Assembly (NCBI GenBank): GCA_000827265.1
Contig: KN834819.1
Span: forward strand, 1 to 64,000
Origin: Collybiopsis luxurians FD-317 M1
Taxonomy: Eukaryota > Basidiomycota > Agaricomycetes > Agaricales > Omphalotaceae
Length of the DNA: 64,000 nt
Direction of reading: 5' to 3'
The notes beneath the pieces were generated by a model that did not search any database, had not been told where the DNA came from, and saw only the letters and a program-made list of their open reading frames with translations. Positions 1 to 12,959 of this stretch are shown here, piece after piece. Each line of letters begins with the position of its first letter. The first letter of the stretch is position 1. The translations under genes and the position numbers were made by a program.

Positions 1-668
1 ACAACAAGAAGCCATCGCCCAATGTCTGCAAGGATGAAAACCGTTTTGACAAGGTTATCGTCGAACAAACGAGCGACAATGAGGATGTGAAGGAGTGTGA
101 TGATTATAGATGTTGCGAGAAATATTCCGAACCGTGCTATAGCTAGTGCAGTGGTCTTAATAAGACCCCTTCTAGACAAGGTGATAATTGGCACCGTGGG
201 ACTGCCATCCTCTTGCGGCTTCCAGTCAAGCAAGTATGGATACACCCAGTGGTTGGCGTTAGGTGCTATTCTGGTGTCCAGCTCTTGTGACTCTGTATCT
301 CTTCCATGAATGGGGAAACCTCCATTGGTCGACTCGACAGTGAAATGGCCAGAACGAGAGCTCACATTCCCGATATCAGCCCATCGAGCACGATAAGAAA
401 CCACAGTCGATTTGAGTGATTCACCAGGTCGAGTAGTATGAACCATGTTCATGCGCGCAAGACCTATTTTCTCTGATTCCGTGTAGAAGCAGAGGTCGAA
501 TAGTCCATAAAAGACTAAAAGTCCGACGGTCTGATCAACCAGGGTGCACATGGATCGACCGATAGAGTCGAGGCCAGATACACCGGCATATGCACCTGAA
601 GGTATCTGCCAGCTTTGGATAAGCAGAACGATGGCGGCGGTGATTTGCTGCGCTCGGCCACCTGACAT
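1..668 (-). CDS. Partial multi-pass membrane protein of unknown function
   Basis: An uninterrupted minus-strand frame runs from an ATG at 668-666 to the window edge (222 codons, no stop seen), so the 3' end is missing. The start is the first ATG of the frame. The translation has hydrophobic stretches near residues 9-21, 45-62 and 182-204 and a fourth close to the edge, separated by a polar, glycine- and serine-rich loop at about 75-170, which suggests at least three or four membrane spans. I recognise no domain. No intron is needed over the visible part, unlike most genes in this window. It sits outside the inverted duplication that begins near 2.5 kb. The openness, the ATG and the hydrophobic pattern support a real gene; the function is unknown. 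Confidence 0.6.
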   Translation of the reverse strand, partial: MSGGRAQQITAAIVLLIQSWQIPSGAYAGVSGLDSIGRSMCTLVDQTVGLLVFYGLFDLCFYTESEKIGLARMNMVHTTRPGESLKSTVVSYRARWADIGNVSSRSGHFTVESTNGGFPIHGRDTESQELDTRIAPNANHWVYPYLLDWKPQEDGSPTVPIITLSRRGLIKTTALAIARFGIFLATSIIITLLHILIVARLFDDNLVKTVFILADIGRWLLV

Positions 669-2524
669 CCTTTATATAATTAGAACCTTAGTATGAAGGC
701 TGAGGATGAGGGTTCGTGCCCGAAGTGCAATGACTGCAGGGACTAACGCACCTGGATAGATGGATTAGTTATGGTCGAGGGAAGTGTCTCGAGGAGGAGA
801 GATTTTTGCAGCTTGGGCATCGTTTATAGTGTTTGAGCAAGGTTTGATGCATAGCTAAATTCGGTTCCTTACACAAACCTCCTCGAGTACGATCTTGGCA
901 CTACATTCTCTCTCTACAGCTTTGCCGCGAACATGAGCCTGTGGAGATCAGGTATGAACGTAATGTGCACCCCAAAGAAATTTTACCATGAGAAAACGAT
1001 CGGGGGTCAAGACTGAAAGATCGGGAATCGACTACATGATATAAAGCTACGAATTTTTTTAGCCTGTTTGATTTAACAGCAAAGATGCGGCTACAGCCGC
1101 CCGCACCATTCTCTTCGCCAAACCAAGAAAACGAGGCTCGTAAAATCACGACATCGAAAGTAAGGGTGTACAAAGCGGGCTGTACTAGATTGTCACAAAT
1201 GAAATCACCAATCTGAAACCGACTCTCATTTCATGGCAGAAAGGCCTCAATAGAACATACGTATAGTGCTTTTTTTGGCTGTTTAGGTTCGAGTCCTTCC
1301 GCCGAAGGTTATATCATCTCTGGCGACTACCTCATGATACAGAGAGCATTGAATAACAATACACAGTGCTGTAGTAGAGATTAGCTGGTACAGAGCGGGC
1401 AGTGAATAGCCCGATAGGATCAATATTCGTTGACAAAAGCGGTGTTTTAATTTTCAGTGTGTTTGGGACCGCGTAAGGGTTATTACTGTTGTATTTATAA
1501 ATTTTCCAAGTGCCGGTTGCTCCCCGCCGCAGCTCCATTCAAAATTTACCAATAGCCAAGTATTGCTGTATTTTCCCCCATCCGTTTGCCTCCTTCATAT
1601 TCCCACTACGAGGTCAAACAGAAATCTATTTGGGTTTTCTCTCCACTCGAGTGACGCTCTGTTGATTGGTCCAATAACTACATCCAGTGTTTTGCAATTC
1701 TCAGAAGTCAGTACCAAAAAAGAGTTCGATTTTACCAGGAATTTGCAAATCGGGGGCAGCCGGTAAGTGCTAAGAATGTTAAACATTGAACTCAGGACTG
1801 AACGTGACCGCTCACTATAAGCATTCTGTTTGATAAGCCCAATCGCCGTAACCGAGAGTATGCACATAGCCACTTTCACTTCTCATCTGAGTGTAAAATT
1901 CATCTACGGACTGACGTTCGGAAACACCCGCGCGAAGAGGAGGAGGAGACTTTTCGACAAGAAATTAAAACGTGACTCGTAATTTCAGCTTTGACCATGT
2001 CCTGATTGTTTCCGGCACAAGGTGCCGGGCTGCCATTTTAATGCCGAATACCCTTACACCGGCATCGGCGGGGATTTACCAGTGCCGGAGACGGCCATGT
2101 CCATCGAAGTCAAAACAAAATGCTATGTTTACGGCCACCAGGCCGATCAGAATAATCCAACAACCTCGCCATTACAAATGCGAGTAGAACCACATTTCCT
2201 TGGGCAATCAAAGTGGAGAATGCTCTTGTCAAAGGTCAACTAGAATATTTACCCTTTCACTAGGCTGTATCGGGGCAACATTCTGTCGCAATGGACGCTG
2301 TTTCAACCCAGTTCCTTGGCGTAATGTCGTTCAGTTTCTTGGGAGGTTGTCAATAGACAAGCTAGTAGGTGAGGGAACTTGATGCGAAGCGATGGTCATT
2401 GGAGATCTCATGAGAGCAGACATCGACCTGACAAGCCGACTCGGAGGAACGAGAATTAAATGGATAGTATGAGATCAAGCTTACAGCAATATACACCTGA
2501 GTCATGTTACAACCAAACGCAAGA
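669..2524. other. Intergenic, no supported gene
   Basis: I find only short, mutually overlapping open frames without splice-consistent extensions. No RNA gene or repeat was recognised. It ends where similarity between the two arms of the inverted duplication begins. Confidence 0.5.
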
Positions 2525-2680
2525 AAACTTCCATTTCAATCCCGGGGCCTACGTATATACAAGCAGGGTTTAAATCGGCGGATCTACAAAAAAAATGGTG
2601 ATTTTACATTTCGAATAGAGCTACATTAGTCTGCAATACACTATGCTCAAATCATTCGCATCCATAATGTTCGAAAGGTG

Positions 2681-3758
2681 TCAGAGCTCGAGCTCATCCA
2701 GATGGTATCTCTTGTCAAGAGCGAAATGAAATCCCATATACCCTTCAACAAAACTCCAATATGCATCCAGCGCTCCTTTATCTGATCCTAAAATCCGAAG
2801 AACCTTCTCGTGCGCCTCGACCGTTTCATCGATCACAGACCACAGCGTTTTTTGTTTGTCGCCTCCACGAGAATTTGCCAGTAGTGAAATGTAATTCACA
2901 GTCTCTCCGGCAACTTCTTCTTTGTAGAAAGAGAGGATATCACTACCATTATCCTATCGTTAGAACTGAATATCTACTCATGAGAGTTGCACTTACTTGG
3001 TATTGACAATATAGACCATCATCGTTGGGAGAGCTTGAATAAACGCATCGAATGGAACTTCAGGAGGGAAAGCCGCAAGACCATAGAACTCTGCTACACC
3101 AGACATCATTCGGGTGTACATAGGATAGTTATTAGCCTCGGTAGAGACCTAATCAATCATTACTGTAAGAGCCTCTGCCAGAATGAATGCTAGATGAAGT
3201 ACCTTCATTCCTAGTGTTTGATGATCCAGTAGAACTGCGTTGATTAGATTCAACATCGATGTAACCATGAGGTTTGCCGTGACTCGGGGATAGAAACGGG
3301 GCGTTTCCAAAAGAAGATCGGCGAAAGCATTCAGAGCACGGTCTTCCTGCGGCTGTCCACGTAAAAATCGTTCGCAAAACACGCTGACAGCGTTGGTATC
3401 CTTCAAGAATTTATCGTCGCAATAGATTGCAGCTGCAGTTATTAATGCCATCCAAACTCTAATGGAGATGTCTTCGAGGTGGGAATAGGCTGTGACGGCG
3501 ATGGCGACCCCCTGGATGATGAATGGCTTGAGCTCTTCAGAACCTTCGATCATGTATTCTCTTTTTCTGGCCTCGTTGTGACACAGCTCGAGAAACGAGC
3601 GGTCTATGGTTATTGGTCGATAAGGAACTGAGCACCTTGAGAGAAACGACTTGGTGGCGGACGCAATTTCCTCTTTCTAGCGAGAGGATAAAATCTCTAT
3701 CAGTTTTGAAGGCGTACAGAAGTTGAATATCACTTACTGTGACGTTCATGTTCTGCAT
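2681..3758 (-). CDS. TRI5-family sesquiterpene synthase, copy 1
   Basis: Predicted class I terpene cyclase of the trichodiene-synthase (TRI5) fold, expected to ionise farnesyl diphosphate in the cytosol and cyclise it. Exons on the minus strand are 3758-3738, 3676-3203, 3148-2997 and 2942-2681, giving 302 aa with all introns GT-AG. Visible motifs are an Asp pair in YCDDKF (residues 94-95) and the metal-binding NSE motif NDILSFYKE (216-224), which spans the last intron. The C-terminal Arg-Tyr pair in DKRYHL is also present. At 302 aa it is shorter than classical trichodiene synthases. The product cannot be inferred and need not be trichodiene. It is about 99% identical in exons to copy 2, with roughly five amino-acid differences, and lies on the opposite arm of the inverted duplication. 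The start is supported by conservation of the 21-nt first exon and of a TATA-like box about 85 bp upstream in both copies. Confidence 0.9.
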
Positions 3759-3838
3759 TTGTTTGGAGCAATGAGCGATCTAGCTGTTACTTTTGGTTTG
3801 CGAGAGAAGTTGTGTCTCATCAGTACGAGTCTTTGGAT

Positions 3839-3845
3839 TTAAATA
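3839..3845 (-). promoter_or_regulatory. TATA-like box of terpene synthase 1
   Basis: TATTTAA on the minus strand about 80 bp before the ATG. The same box at the same spacing precedes copy 2, inside roughly 190 bp of recognisably shared upstream sequence. Confidence 0.4.
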
Positions 3846-6250
3846 CTCTTCAACTAGTGCAGCTGTTTAAGCCATGTTCGATTCGGCTCGACGCGAACGG
3901 ACACTTGCAATAACATCAAATTTTGGTTCAAAGGAAAACCCAGCCTCGAGGGACAGGAGGAATTGACCGATGTATCGATCAGGGCGCGTTGATTCCGGCT
4001 AAGTTACCGGATGACCGTCTTCAAGAGCCGTCAATTGTTTACTTATCATTCGTTCATGTCGTTGAAGGCGGTAACCCTTTCCTATGTACCCTGTTCCTTT
4101 GCTTAGTATTCCTCGGATTAAAAATCCATTATATTCTGGTCAAGGAATGCTTCTTTATGTCGCGGAGTGAAAGGCCCTGAAGGCCGTGCATAAGCCGAAG
4201 GGGTAACTTGAGGATGCAAGACAGTAGAATGTAAGGCAAAGTGAAGTCGGGATATCGCAGATCTTTGAGTTGCACAGGTTAGGGTACAAACCGGAATTCC
4301 CGCCTTCGAAGATTTGCGGGAAAGTTTTTGCTAAAAAAAGACTTGAAGTAGAGATACTTTCCCTCGGTCTCCTGAATGCTGAAATTCGTAAAGCGGGAGA
4401 AGACATGCATTTATCAATGAGGCAGCGCTTTTTCCGCTAAAAGGCCGGTATGAACCGATCTCACAGGAAAGTGCCAGTGGTGAGCATTAACGATGAAGTG
4501 AACCATAAGTTCTTTGAAAGTGGGAGGCAATCACACATTGAAAGCTTTTAGCTGGCTTAACTGATTTTTAAGAAGCGTAAGAATATCAACGGTGCTTTAA
4601 CAGGAGCAATGCGGTACTGCGCTACAAGTTTGTGCAAATTCCACGTTCGAAAGTGTAGGTCATCGTAATTAGCTGTATAGCACTCAGTAATCATGATTCT
4701 CAGTATCGTCCCCTAGCCGCGGCTATTCAATATTCCTTTGTCATGGTCTTATTCAACTACGTATCCCTCTCAGCTTCCTTCTCCTTTGTCTCAACGTAGT
4801 TCTAAGAGCATGTCGGATCCATCTCTGCCACTACATGTTTATTGGAATGGTGGCAGGCTCACGGCAAGTCTTGCCATGAATTTTCAAGGGTCAGTCCACG
4901 AAAAGGTAAGTCAGAGGCCGACTTTTACGAAGAACATTACACTCAAGGAATAGCGGAGGTCTTTAAAGCTAATCAATATCGAGCAATTGAGTCTAACTGT
5001 TTAAACAGTACAAAAGCATAAGCTTTGTAACTTGACCTCGACGTGTCTCTCGAATTTCGAGAACTTCCCGACATCTTATCTCGATTGTAGATGATCCTAC
5101 TAGGCTACCAACCGTTGTCCGCACTGGTCAGCTAGTACAAAAGACTCTTTGTCCTAGCATCAAAGAAAGATAAGCACTGGAAGTACCTCGTACGCTTCAT
5201 CGTTCTTCTACATTTCGCAGTTACTGGCCTATCGCTAAGATAGACGAATAACAATCTAGTTGGATTGCGTACGCCTTGATATTTGCTAAGCCCGCAAGGC
5301 TCACTCGCCTTTATGGAGCACCGTAAATTTTGCCGAATGTTGCGTATGAAGTCGTCGCAGTGTGGATCTTGGCGTTGGCTTCGGGAAGTGAAAGTGAACT
5401 TCCCTTATGGACGGATGTCGAATGAAAATTAACGAGTAAGTACAAGATCTGTCTATTCTATAAAACAGGAACTCTCTGGATTGCAAAGGCTCTGCAGTAC
5501 TATGGCACCATCAAGTTTGGGGCTAAGGAAAGTTTGAGAAGCCATTGCCAAGTGCCTCACTGGCCGGACATTCGATGCTCCCTCTGTTTTCTTCTTTCGT
5601 GAATTTCAGGACAAAAATTGTGGTTCCCATTAAACCTAGAGTCAGCAAGACCTACCCACCAACCAAGAGGGTTCAAACGTGCGACTTTGAGAGGAGAGAT
5701 ATCGATTCAGTCAGGCACTCCGCGACTCTCATGTTCGCTTCCACTCCACAACAATGTTATTGCATTCCCATCTGTCAGCTCCCTTATATGGAGTGAGAAA
5801 GGCAGGTCAGTCATAATGCATTTGAGTTCTATTTGTACGTCGGAACATAGACAAGTGGGCTGTTACTTCTGAATTACAAGAAAACAGAGACCTATGCGCT
5901 CGAGGGCTTGAGCAGCTGTCGCCGCTGTTAAAGTTTCGTTCGATTCCATCGGGTACGCTGAAGTTACCATCAGATTTTTGGTCGCCTTGACTGGCATGAT
6001 AAATTGACCAAAGCAGGTCAGAAATCTAGTGTGATTTCGGCTCAGATACTGGATAACTGTTGTAAATTATTCGCTCATATCGATGACTACAATGAACCCA
6101 CCTCAAAGTTCGTACTTCGTATTTCCCCTCTTCGCCACTGAAACCTAATTGCAAGCTCTCTGAAATTTTAGTGGTCTTCTGACAGGGTGAAATGGAGTGC
6201 CCGGGCCATAATACGATCGTATGAGCGAAAACAGTCATCATTCAAATCCC

Positions 6251-9099
6251 TAAAATTGAGAATCAGCTAAGGAAGCAATTTGAGATCACAACATGTTCCT
6301 CGAAAAAGCCACAGCTGGAAAGTAATAATAAGAAACGCTGCCCCCCAAATCGCAAAGATTGACGGGTCATCTTATCCTTTAGGATCAGAGGGGAACGATG
6401 TCCAAATAGAATTGGGCAAGTCGGAAATTGGAATCAGAATCAATTAGAGACACTTTTCCCTTCGTTCCCTCAGGTCAAGCCGCCGCCACTCTGCCTTCGC
6501 ACATATACATGTCCTGAAGTGGTCAAGGGGAGGAGAAATCGAAGAGGGCTGTGCGTTTCGTTCAAGGCTTCAAATGGATTCAATCGGGTGCGGCAAAAGG
6601 TTTTGCCAAATTATCTGTCCGGCTAGCGAATGAATGCTTCATCTCACCTGTGCTTAATCTGAGCGAGCTCAGCGGCGATTGTTGGATTCCGCTACAAGAT
6701 TTTGACAAACGACGAGAGACATGAGTGCGCCCTCTCTGGGCCGAGTGGGAACTCAAGTCAACTCGTCATTCGGAACATTTGGAATTTTCTTGACTTTACC
6801 TTTTCTTTCCCCCCAAGAAATGATTTGTCACTCTCAGTAAATCGGGTATTGCGTAGAACCAGATAGCGACCCTTCAGACACGACTTATTCTGGATGAGGG
6901 CATCGGTCTGTAAGTCAGAATCGATTCGACCAGGTGTAATGGATGCGCAAAGTCGACAAACGAAATAGCACTGTTGTCACTATTAGCAGAGAATGAGCTG
7001 AAACTTAAAGATGTTGGAACGTACGAAACCAAAACGATTAGATAAGCGTCAAGTAGGTTTCGGCGTCTCCTTTCTCCCGATTAAATTGCAGTCAACGTTC
7101 CTTTCCTTTCAACGACTATCATCTCCCTCATTTTTTGGGCGCATTGTTAGCTTGATTTTTTTTTGAATTTTTCGCTTCAAGACAAACCTCGGTTGGAATT
7201 TGCAGCAGAGAAATGAGAACCTCCGGCTCAAGTTGGTATGAACAGCGAAGCACTGGCCGAGTCACCTAAAACATGACCAAAGCAAGTAGAACAACGAAAA
7301 CTGTCGCTAGAATCTGGAGTCTTTGCCGTCCAAAAAATTTACACAAATTCTACTACTCTCTCAATTTCTTCAGCATTCAGGACTGAGAAGGCGCTTGTGA
7401 TAACATTGGACTTGACTTCTCAAACCAGACATTTACCAAGCTGTACTGCAAGGGAATTCTGCCGTAGTCACATATTCAAGCTCAGTGGACGACGCCCCTT
7501 CCTGCAAGCGACGAAGGTTTTACGAGCACAATTTAGTAAGTGTCGACCGTGACGGACAAGGTCTATTTAATAACCCCTGTGCGGACTTGGGCGGCCCCGC
7601 GCAAGGCGTCTGCTCTGTTCAATCGTCAGACGAAAGCGGCAAACTCTCAAATATTACTCTTTTCGCAGTCTTCGATCATACACTAATCGCACAGTATAGA
7701 GCCCGAGCTTCCGACGAGAACTGTATCTTGCCTCACAATATGCAAGTATTCTGATCTAACTTGTTGAATATGTGTCGGTAGGCAAGACCAGCTTCGGACC
7801 GAACGGGTCTTCCGCTAAACGCGTAATTACTAAAAATGCTAAAACCACGTTGACAATGATCCGCTCCTCAGATCTCAGATCTCAGTGTCTGCTATTCACC
7901 TATCACCGGCGCCTACGGACACTTGTTTGTAACTCTCCGGTAGTATTGGTGAAGGATCCGACGGCAGACGCCAATCGAACTATTGAATGTCAGGAATCTG
8001 GGGCAAAAAGAGTGAAGCGGAGATGATAAATTACTATTAAATTGAAACTCGAAGATTCAGGATTTCGGACTCACAGATCTGAAACGCTATTGATGATGTC
8101 CTTGAGCTTTACTGTACTCATGTCTGTTCGAGGGTTTGTCTAAAAATGCATTGCATGATCTATTTTTTCATATTCTGACTTCCGCTCCAGTTCAGCAGTG
8201 ACGACCTTCTCCCGAATTCCCTTGCTATACTTTGTAGGGGAACGCGGAAGCTTGATATAGCTAAGTGTCTTCCCGAGATGAAGATCGGTCTTCCGGTCTG
8301 ACGGAAGAACCAGATAGCCATCGTCGACTCGGAACAGATAGCCTTGAAATTTTAATTTTCATCCAGCTTGCCGTAGTCGGATTTGAGTCGTTCCAACAAG
8401 TGAGATAAGGCAGTGATCACGGCTATATGCCAGATATGTTTTGGGTGATGCGCTAGGCGAGCTTTCGCAGAATCAACCCGGGCCATTGGAAGAAAAAGAC
8501 GTTCCAATGTCAGCACATGCATCTCATAATATCTGTATCGCCTTCAGAGGAGTTTACCTTCGGGCCTCGTTTCTTAAGGGTCAGTTGTGCGATTGGAACG
8601 TCGGTCCACGGTTTTAACTCGCGTCAATAGTAGCGTTTCTTCTATGTGGTGAAATTCTAGCAGAACGCGAGTATATCAGAAGTTCTGAAATGATGTGCTC
8701 CCAGTCAGCCCGGGGAGGATACACTCATGCTTTTGAATGTATGTACTACCGGTAAGACTTTGTACCGGAACTCAAAAGTCAATGGCTCAAGCTCGTTCGA
8801 ATAATGTATACACAGGCACGGATATAATTTACTGCGGAAAAGGACGAATTTCTTATCGCAATGCAATGCGGTCATTCAATCATTTGGGGCCTTCGCTGGA
8901 AGACGCAGCCCGTTATTCTTTCATTTGGAAAACTCGAAAAACGAACGTATCAAGAAGGTAACGTGCATATACATGTACGACTCCTGTTAGTTCACATTCT
9001 AACTTGCTCCAATATACTATATAATGTGAGGGTTAGATCGCTAACTCATGAGTAGTGTGGTTTTCTATCTTTTTTTTTTTATAAAAAAATAAGTGTATA
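6251..9099. other. Spacer between the inverted arms, no supported gene
   Basis: I see no continuing similarity between the two halves of this stretch. The open frames at 7485-7754 and 7772-8026 are short, carry no recognisable domain and do not join by splice signals. No repeat was recognised. Confidence 0.5.
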
Positions 9100-11636
9100 C
9101 CATTGCTCTGCTCTTGCACTCATGATTTCATCTGACTCCATTCTGTGCTTTCAGGATGTCAATCAGAATTCTTATTCAGAAACTGAAAGTGGTATCATAC
9201 TATCAATGGTGAAGATGGGAAATACAAAACCTGAAGATAGTTCGCTCCTTTCAATGACATGGGCAAATAACATACGAGCATTGAGAACTGTTCGGTGTCT
9301 GAGCCGAGTTAGCGCAGCCGCAACGGATGACTCAATCTTCGAAATACGCCACTCAATCTCTCATGCCAGTTAGAGATTTCTGCGTCCAAAGACTTGATGA
9401 TACTCATTCATTGAAAGTTATGGTATCCGATGGAATCGAATCATGCTTCAACATAAATGACAGGTGCAGGAAAACATTGCTGTTATACATGAGTAATTGC
9501 GTTCGAGCACTCGGGCATACAGGTCACAGTGCTTCTCGCAGTGCAGCGGTTCCAGCCCTTCTGACTGCATTACGGATGTTTTGACCCCCGAATGGAGTTT
9601 CGTTGCATTGTAACTTATTCCGTACAGAAATGTGCATTTCTCACACCATTCAGTAGAGCTGCTACAGGCAGAATTTTGGAGTGGAAGCGAACGAGTTCCT
9701 GATCGAATAGGTATCTCTCCTCTCCAAGTAGCACGTTCAATGTATCCCGAGATTGGAGAGGAATAATTCCAGGGCACTATACGTGAAGTTCTTCGCTTTC
9801 GCTTTCCCAAGAACACTGCACCTCGGAGCCTTTACAATCCCAAAATACCCTTAATTCTACCCATCAGACACCTAAAATGAAGATGGTCAAACAGTCCATT
9901 AGCACATCATCCCCTGACACTGGAACATGGACTCAGACGTAGCCTTTCAAGAATTTTTGTACCTCCTGTCCTAAATCTCTCTGATTCTCACTACACTTGA
10001 GGAGCGGAGGACCATTCTCTGGCCACACATCGTGGCCGGTCTTAGTTTGCAGCTAGATCTCTGCTAGTTCGATTCAGCGATTGGCCAGCGATTATACAAT
10101 GTAGAGGTACAGTGGGATCGAAACGATATTTCTAGCGCACGACGAAACAGGATTGGACCCTGTTTGTTCACGTTGAGTCGAAGTGATACTCCGAGCTGTG
10201 AGCCTGTGCTCAGGAAGTCTTTTGTCCTAGTTTGCTAATGTGGGAAGTACATAAAGGGGACTATTTACAATCGTGGAGGAAGACGCAAACGAATGAATAT
10301 TCATGAAGCTCAGGAGAAGTAAATCTTAGCTGATCACACAATTTTGAACTAGTGTGCCACATTATAGGGCATTTCGGTGCAGAAGGGAGTGTCTACGATG
10401 TTACAGTTGCCGAAAAAGTTATTTCCGTATTGCTCAATAGCAACCTTGACCAACTATTCAAGTAGATTTCCAATCATCGTGTTGAGTTGAAGGGCCAGTG
10501 AAGATCTACAGTCACATATATGCCCTGCTTCTGTTAAGAGTGGAGTCAATAGATCGCTGAGATGCTTGACATTACTTACTTCTGGCATTCTGTGCACGGT
10601 AACATCTCTCCTAAGGGAAGATTCACTGAGAATATTACCCCAACGCCGTTGGCGGCGCACGTTATACTTCCAGGCTGCGATATTGCCAACTCAGGTTCTT
10701 CCTCGTCAACTAATTCAGATATTCAATTTACGAGCTCCGGTCCTCGGAGGCGGGAAGGTAATCTGCATCGTAAGTATATACTGTACAGCCGTCTGCATAA
10801 AGTTTTGCAGATTTGATTTTTTGCAGCACTTCTTTAGTTGTAGTTACATCTGGGGGCCGAGGCTCACTAAATCAACACCAGACTATACGAAACCACCATC
10901 CGACGACGCTATCTGTGGGTCAATCACCATGGTTTGTTCTTTATCTAGGCATCGGCTCTGTTTCCGGCTCTTGGATTATACAGAAACGATCTCAAATACA
11001 AATAAACACGACTAAAAATTCAGAACTGCAAATCTTTATGCAAATGGCTGTAGCACCGACCGAACTCGAAGGAATTAAGGGAAATCGGTTCTGATTGGCT
11101 CTTATTCCGATCTGCTTTACATAACTCCTTTTTAAGAAATCCTTTCTCGTTGATCTTAAGTCGATCTGGGAAGGTACTGTAGATCAAATGATACGGTGCC
11201 GCCGGAAAAGGACTCCCAGTCAATTTGGCGATTGCCGGTTTGTTCCTACATCTTTCCTCCTCAGGCTATGTAACACTTCTGCGCTCCTGTCCGCGGATGT
11301 TTTTTTTAGGGTCAAATTGTCGATAGGAATCGTCTTACTGGTACGGGGCACTCCACGTTACCGCCGAAAAATGCGGAGGATAGGAAAGAGGTAGATTCAC
11401 GACATTCGACAACAAAAGCAAATGATAAACAGACAATTGACGGCTATTGTAGACGATCTTCCGGTAACCGAGCCGGAATCAACGCAGTACATAGTGATTC
11501 TCGTTGCAATACATCGGTAAGTTCTTCCTGTCATTCGAGGCTGAGCTTTGCTTCTTCCAAATGGGATGTTATTGCAAGCGTCCGATGGCGTCGAGCCGAA
11601 TCTAACCAGGCCAGAGCATCAGCACTGGATAAAGGG

Positions 11637-11643
11637 TATTTAA
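11637..11643 (+). promoter_or_regulatory. TATA-like box of terpene synthase 2
   Basis: TATTTAA 87 bp before the ATG, conserved in position with the box upstream of copy 1. Confidence 0.4.
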
Positions 11644-11723
11644 GGCCAAAGAGTCGTACTTATGAGACACAACTTCCCTCGCAAACCAAAAGTAACAGCT
11701 AAACTGTCCATTGCTCCAAACAA

Positions 11724-12803
11724 ATGCAGAATATGAACGTCACAGTAAGTGGCATGCAACTTCTGTACGTCTTCAAAACTGATAGAGATTATTTTCTTCG
11801 CTAGAAAGAGGAAATTGCGTCCGCCACCAAGTCGTTTCTCTCAAGGTGCTCAGTTCCTTATCGACCAACAACCATAGACCACTCGTTTCTCGAGCTGTGT
11901 CACAACGAGGCCAGAAAAAGAGAATACATGATCGAAGGTTCTGAAGAGCTCAAGCCATTCATCATCCAGGGGGTCGCCATCGCTGTCACAGCCTATTCCC
12001 ACCTCGAAGACATCTCCATTAGAGTTTGGATGGCATTAATAACTGCGGCTGCAATCTATTGCGACGATAAATTCTTGAAGGATACCAACGCTGTCAGCGT
12101 GTTTTGCGAACGATTTTTACGTGGACAGCGGCAGGAAGACCGTGCTCTGAATGCTTTCGCCGATCTTCTTTTGGAAACGCCCCGTTTCTATCCCCGAGTC
12201 ACGGCAAACCTCATGGTTACATCGATGTTGAATCTAATCAACGCAGTTCTGCTCGATCATCAAACACTAGGAATGAAGGTACTTTATCTAGCATTCATTC
12301 TGGCAGAGGTTCTTACTTACAGTAATGTTTGATTAGGTCTCTACCGAGGCTAATAACTATCCCATGTACACCCGAATGATGTCTGGTGTAGCAGAGTTCT
12401 ATGGTCTTGCGGCTTTCCCTCCTGAAGTTCCATTCGATGCGTTTATTCAAGCTCTCCCAACGATGATGGTCTATATTGTCAATACCAAGTAAGTGCAACT
12501 CTTATGAACAGATATCAGTTCTAATGATAGGACAATGGTAGTGATATCCTCTCTTTCTACAAAGAAGAAGTTGCCGGAGAGACTGTGAATTACATTTCAC
12601 TACTGGCAAATTCTCGTGGAGGCGACAAACATAAAACGCTGTGGTCTGTGATTGATGAAACGGTCGAGGCGCACGAGAAGGTTCTTCGTATTTTAGGATC
12701 AGATAAAGGAGCGCTGGATGCGTATTGGAGTTTTGTTGAAGGGTATTTGGGATTTCATTTCGCTCTTGACAAGAGATACCATCTGGATGAGCTCGAGCTC
12801 TGA
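11724..12803 (+). CDS. TRI5-family sesquiterpene synthase, copy 2
   Basis: Second intact TRI5-type cyclase. Exons are 11724-11744, 11805-12278, 12337-12488 and 12542-12803 (909 nt, 302 aa). It has the same Asp pair (94-95), NSE motif (216-224) and C-terminal Arg-Tyr pair as copy 1. The acidic motif reads DDKFLKD, so the next acidic residue is five positions after the second Asp rather than the usual DDxxD spacing; both copies share this. The gene heads unit A of the tandem module and is followed, in the same direction, by a P450 and a GMC oxidoreductase, which suggests a shared sesquiterpenoid pathway. Its 3' flank, up to about 12960, also matches the flank of the terpene synthase pseudogene at 24561-25107. 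Confidence 0.9.
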
Positions 12804-12959
12804 CACCCTTCGAGCATTAGTGAGGCGAATGATTTGAGCAGAGTGAATTCGCCAATTGATGTGTTTTATTCAAAATATAATAATACTATTTTGTGTAGAT
12901 TTGCCGATTTATTCCTGCTTGTAATAATGTACTCTAGTAGACCATTACGTGGGAGATTG

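Larger units (their letters stand above)
2525..6250. repeat. Left arm of a ~10 kb imperfect inverted duplication
   Basis: The reverse complement of this stretch matches 9100-12965 in the same order. The terpene synthase at 2681-3758 pairs with 11724-12803; 3880-4060 pairs with about 11430-11600; 5100-5260 pairs with about 10070-10230; 5450-5990 pairs with about 9360-9830; and 6030-6150 pairs with about 9200-9330. The paired midpoints all fall near 7.66-7.74 kb, as expected for one palindromic duplication. Outside the synthase the similarity is patchy and decayed, and no gene other than the synthase is supported in the arm. Seen by eye; a self dot-plot is decisive. Confidence 0.75.

Noticed and set aside
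1286..1297. GGTTCGAGTCC, a tRNA B-box-like word
   Set aside because: The flanking bases do not pair into a T-arm and no A box lies upstream at a suitable distance.
10566..11015. 149-codon frame in the right arm
   Set aside because: No domain, and the partner arm does not preserve the frame.
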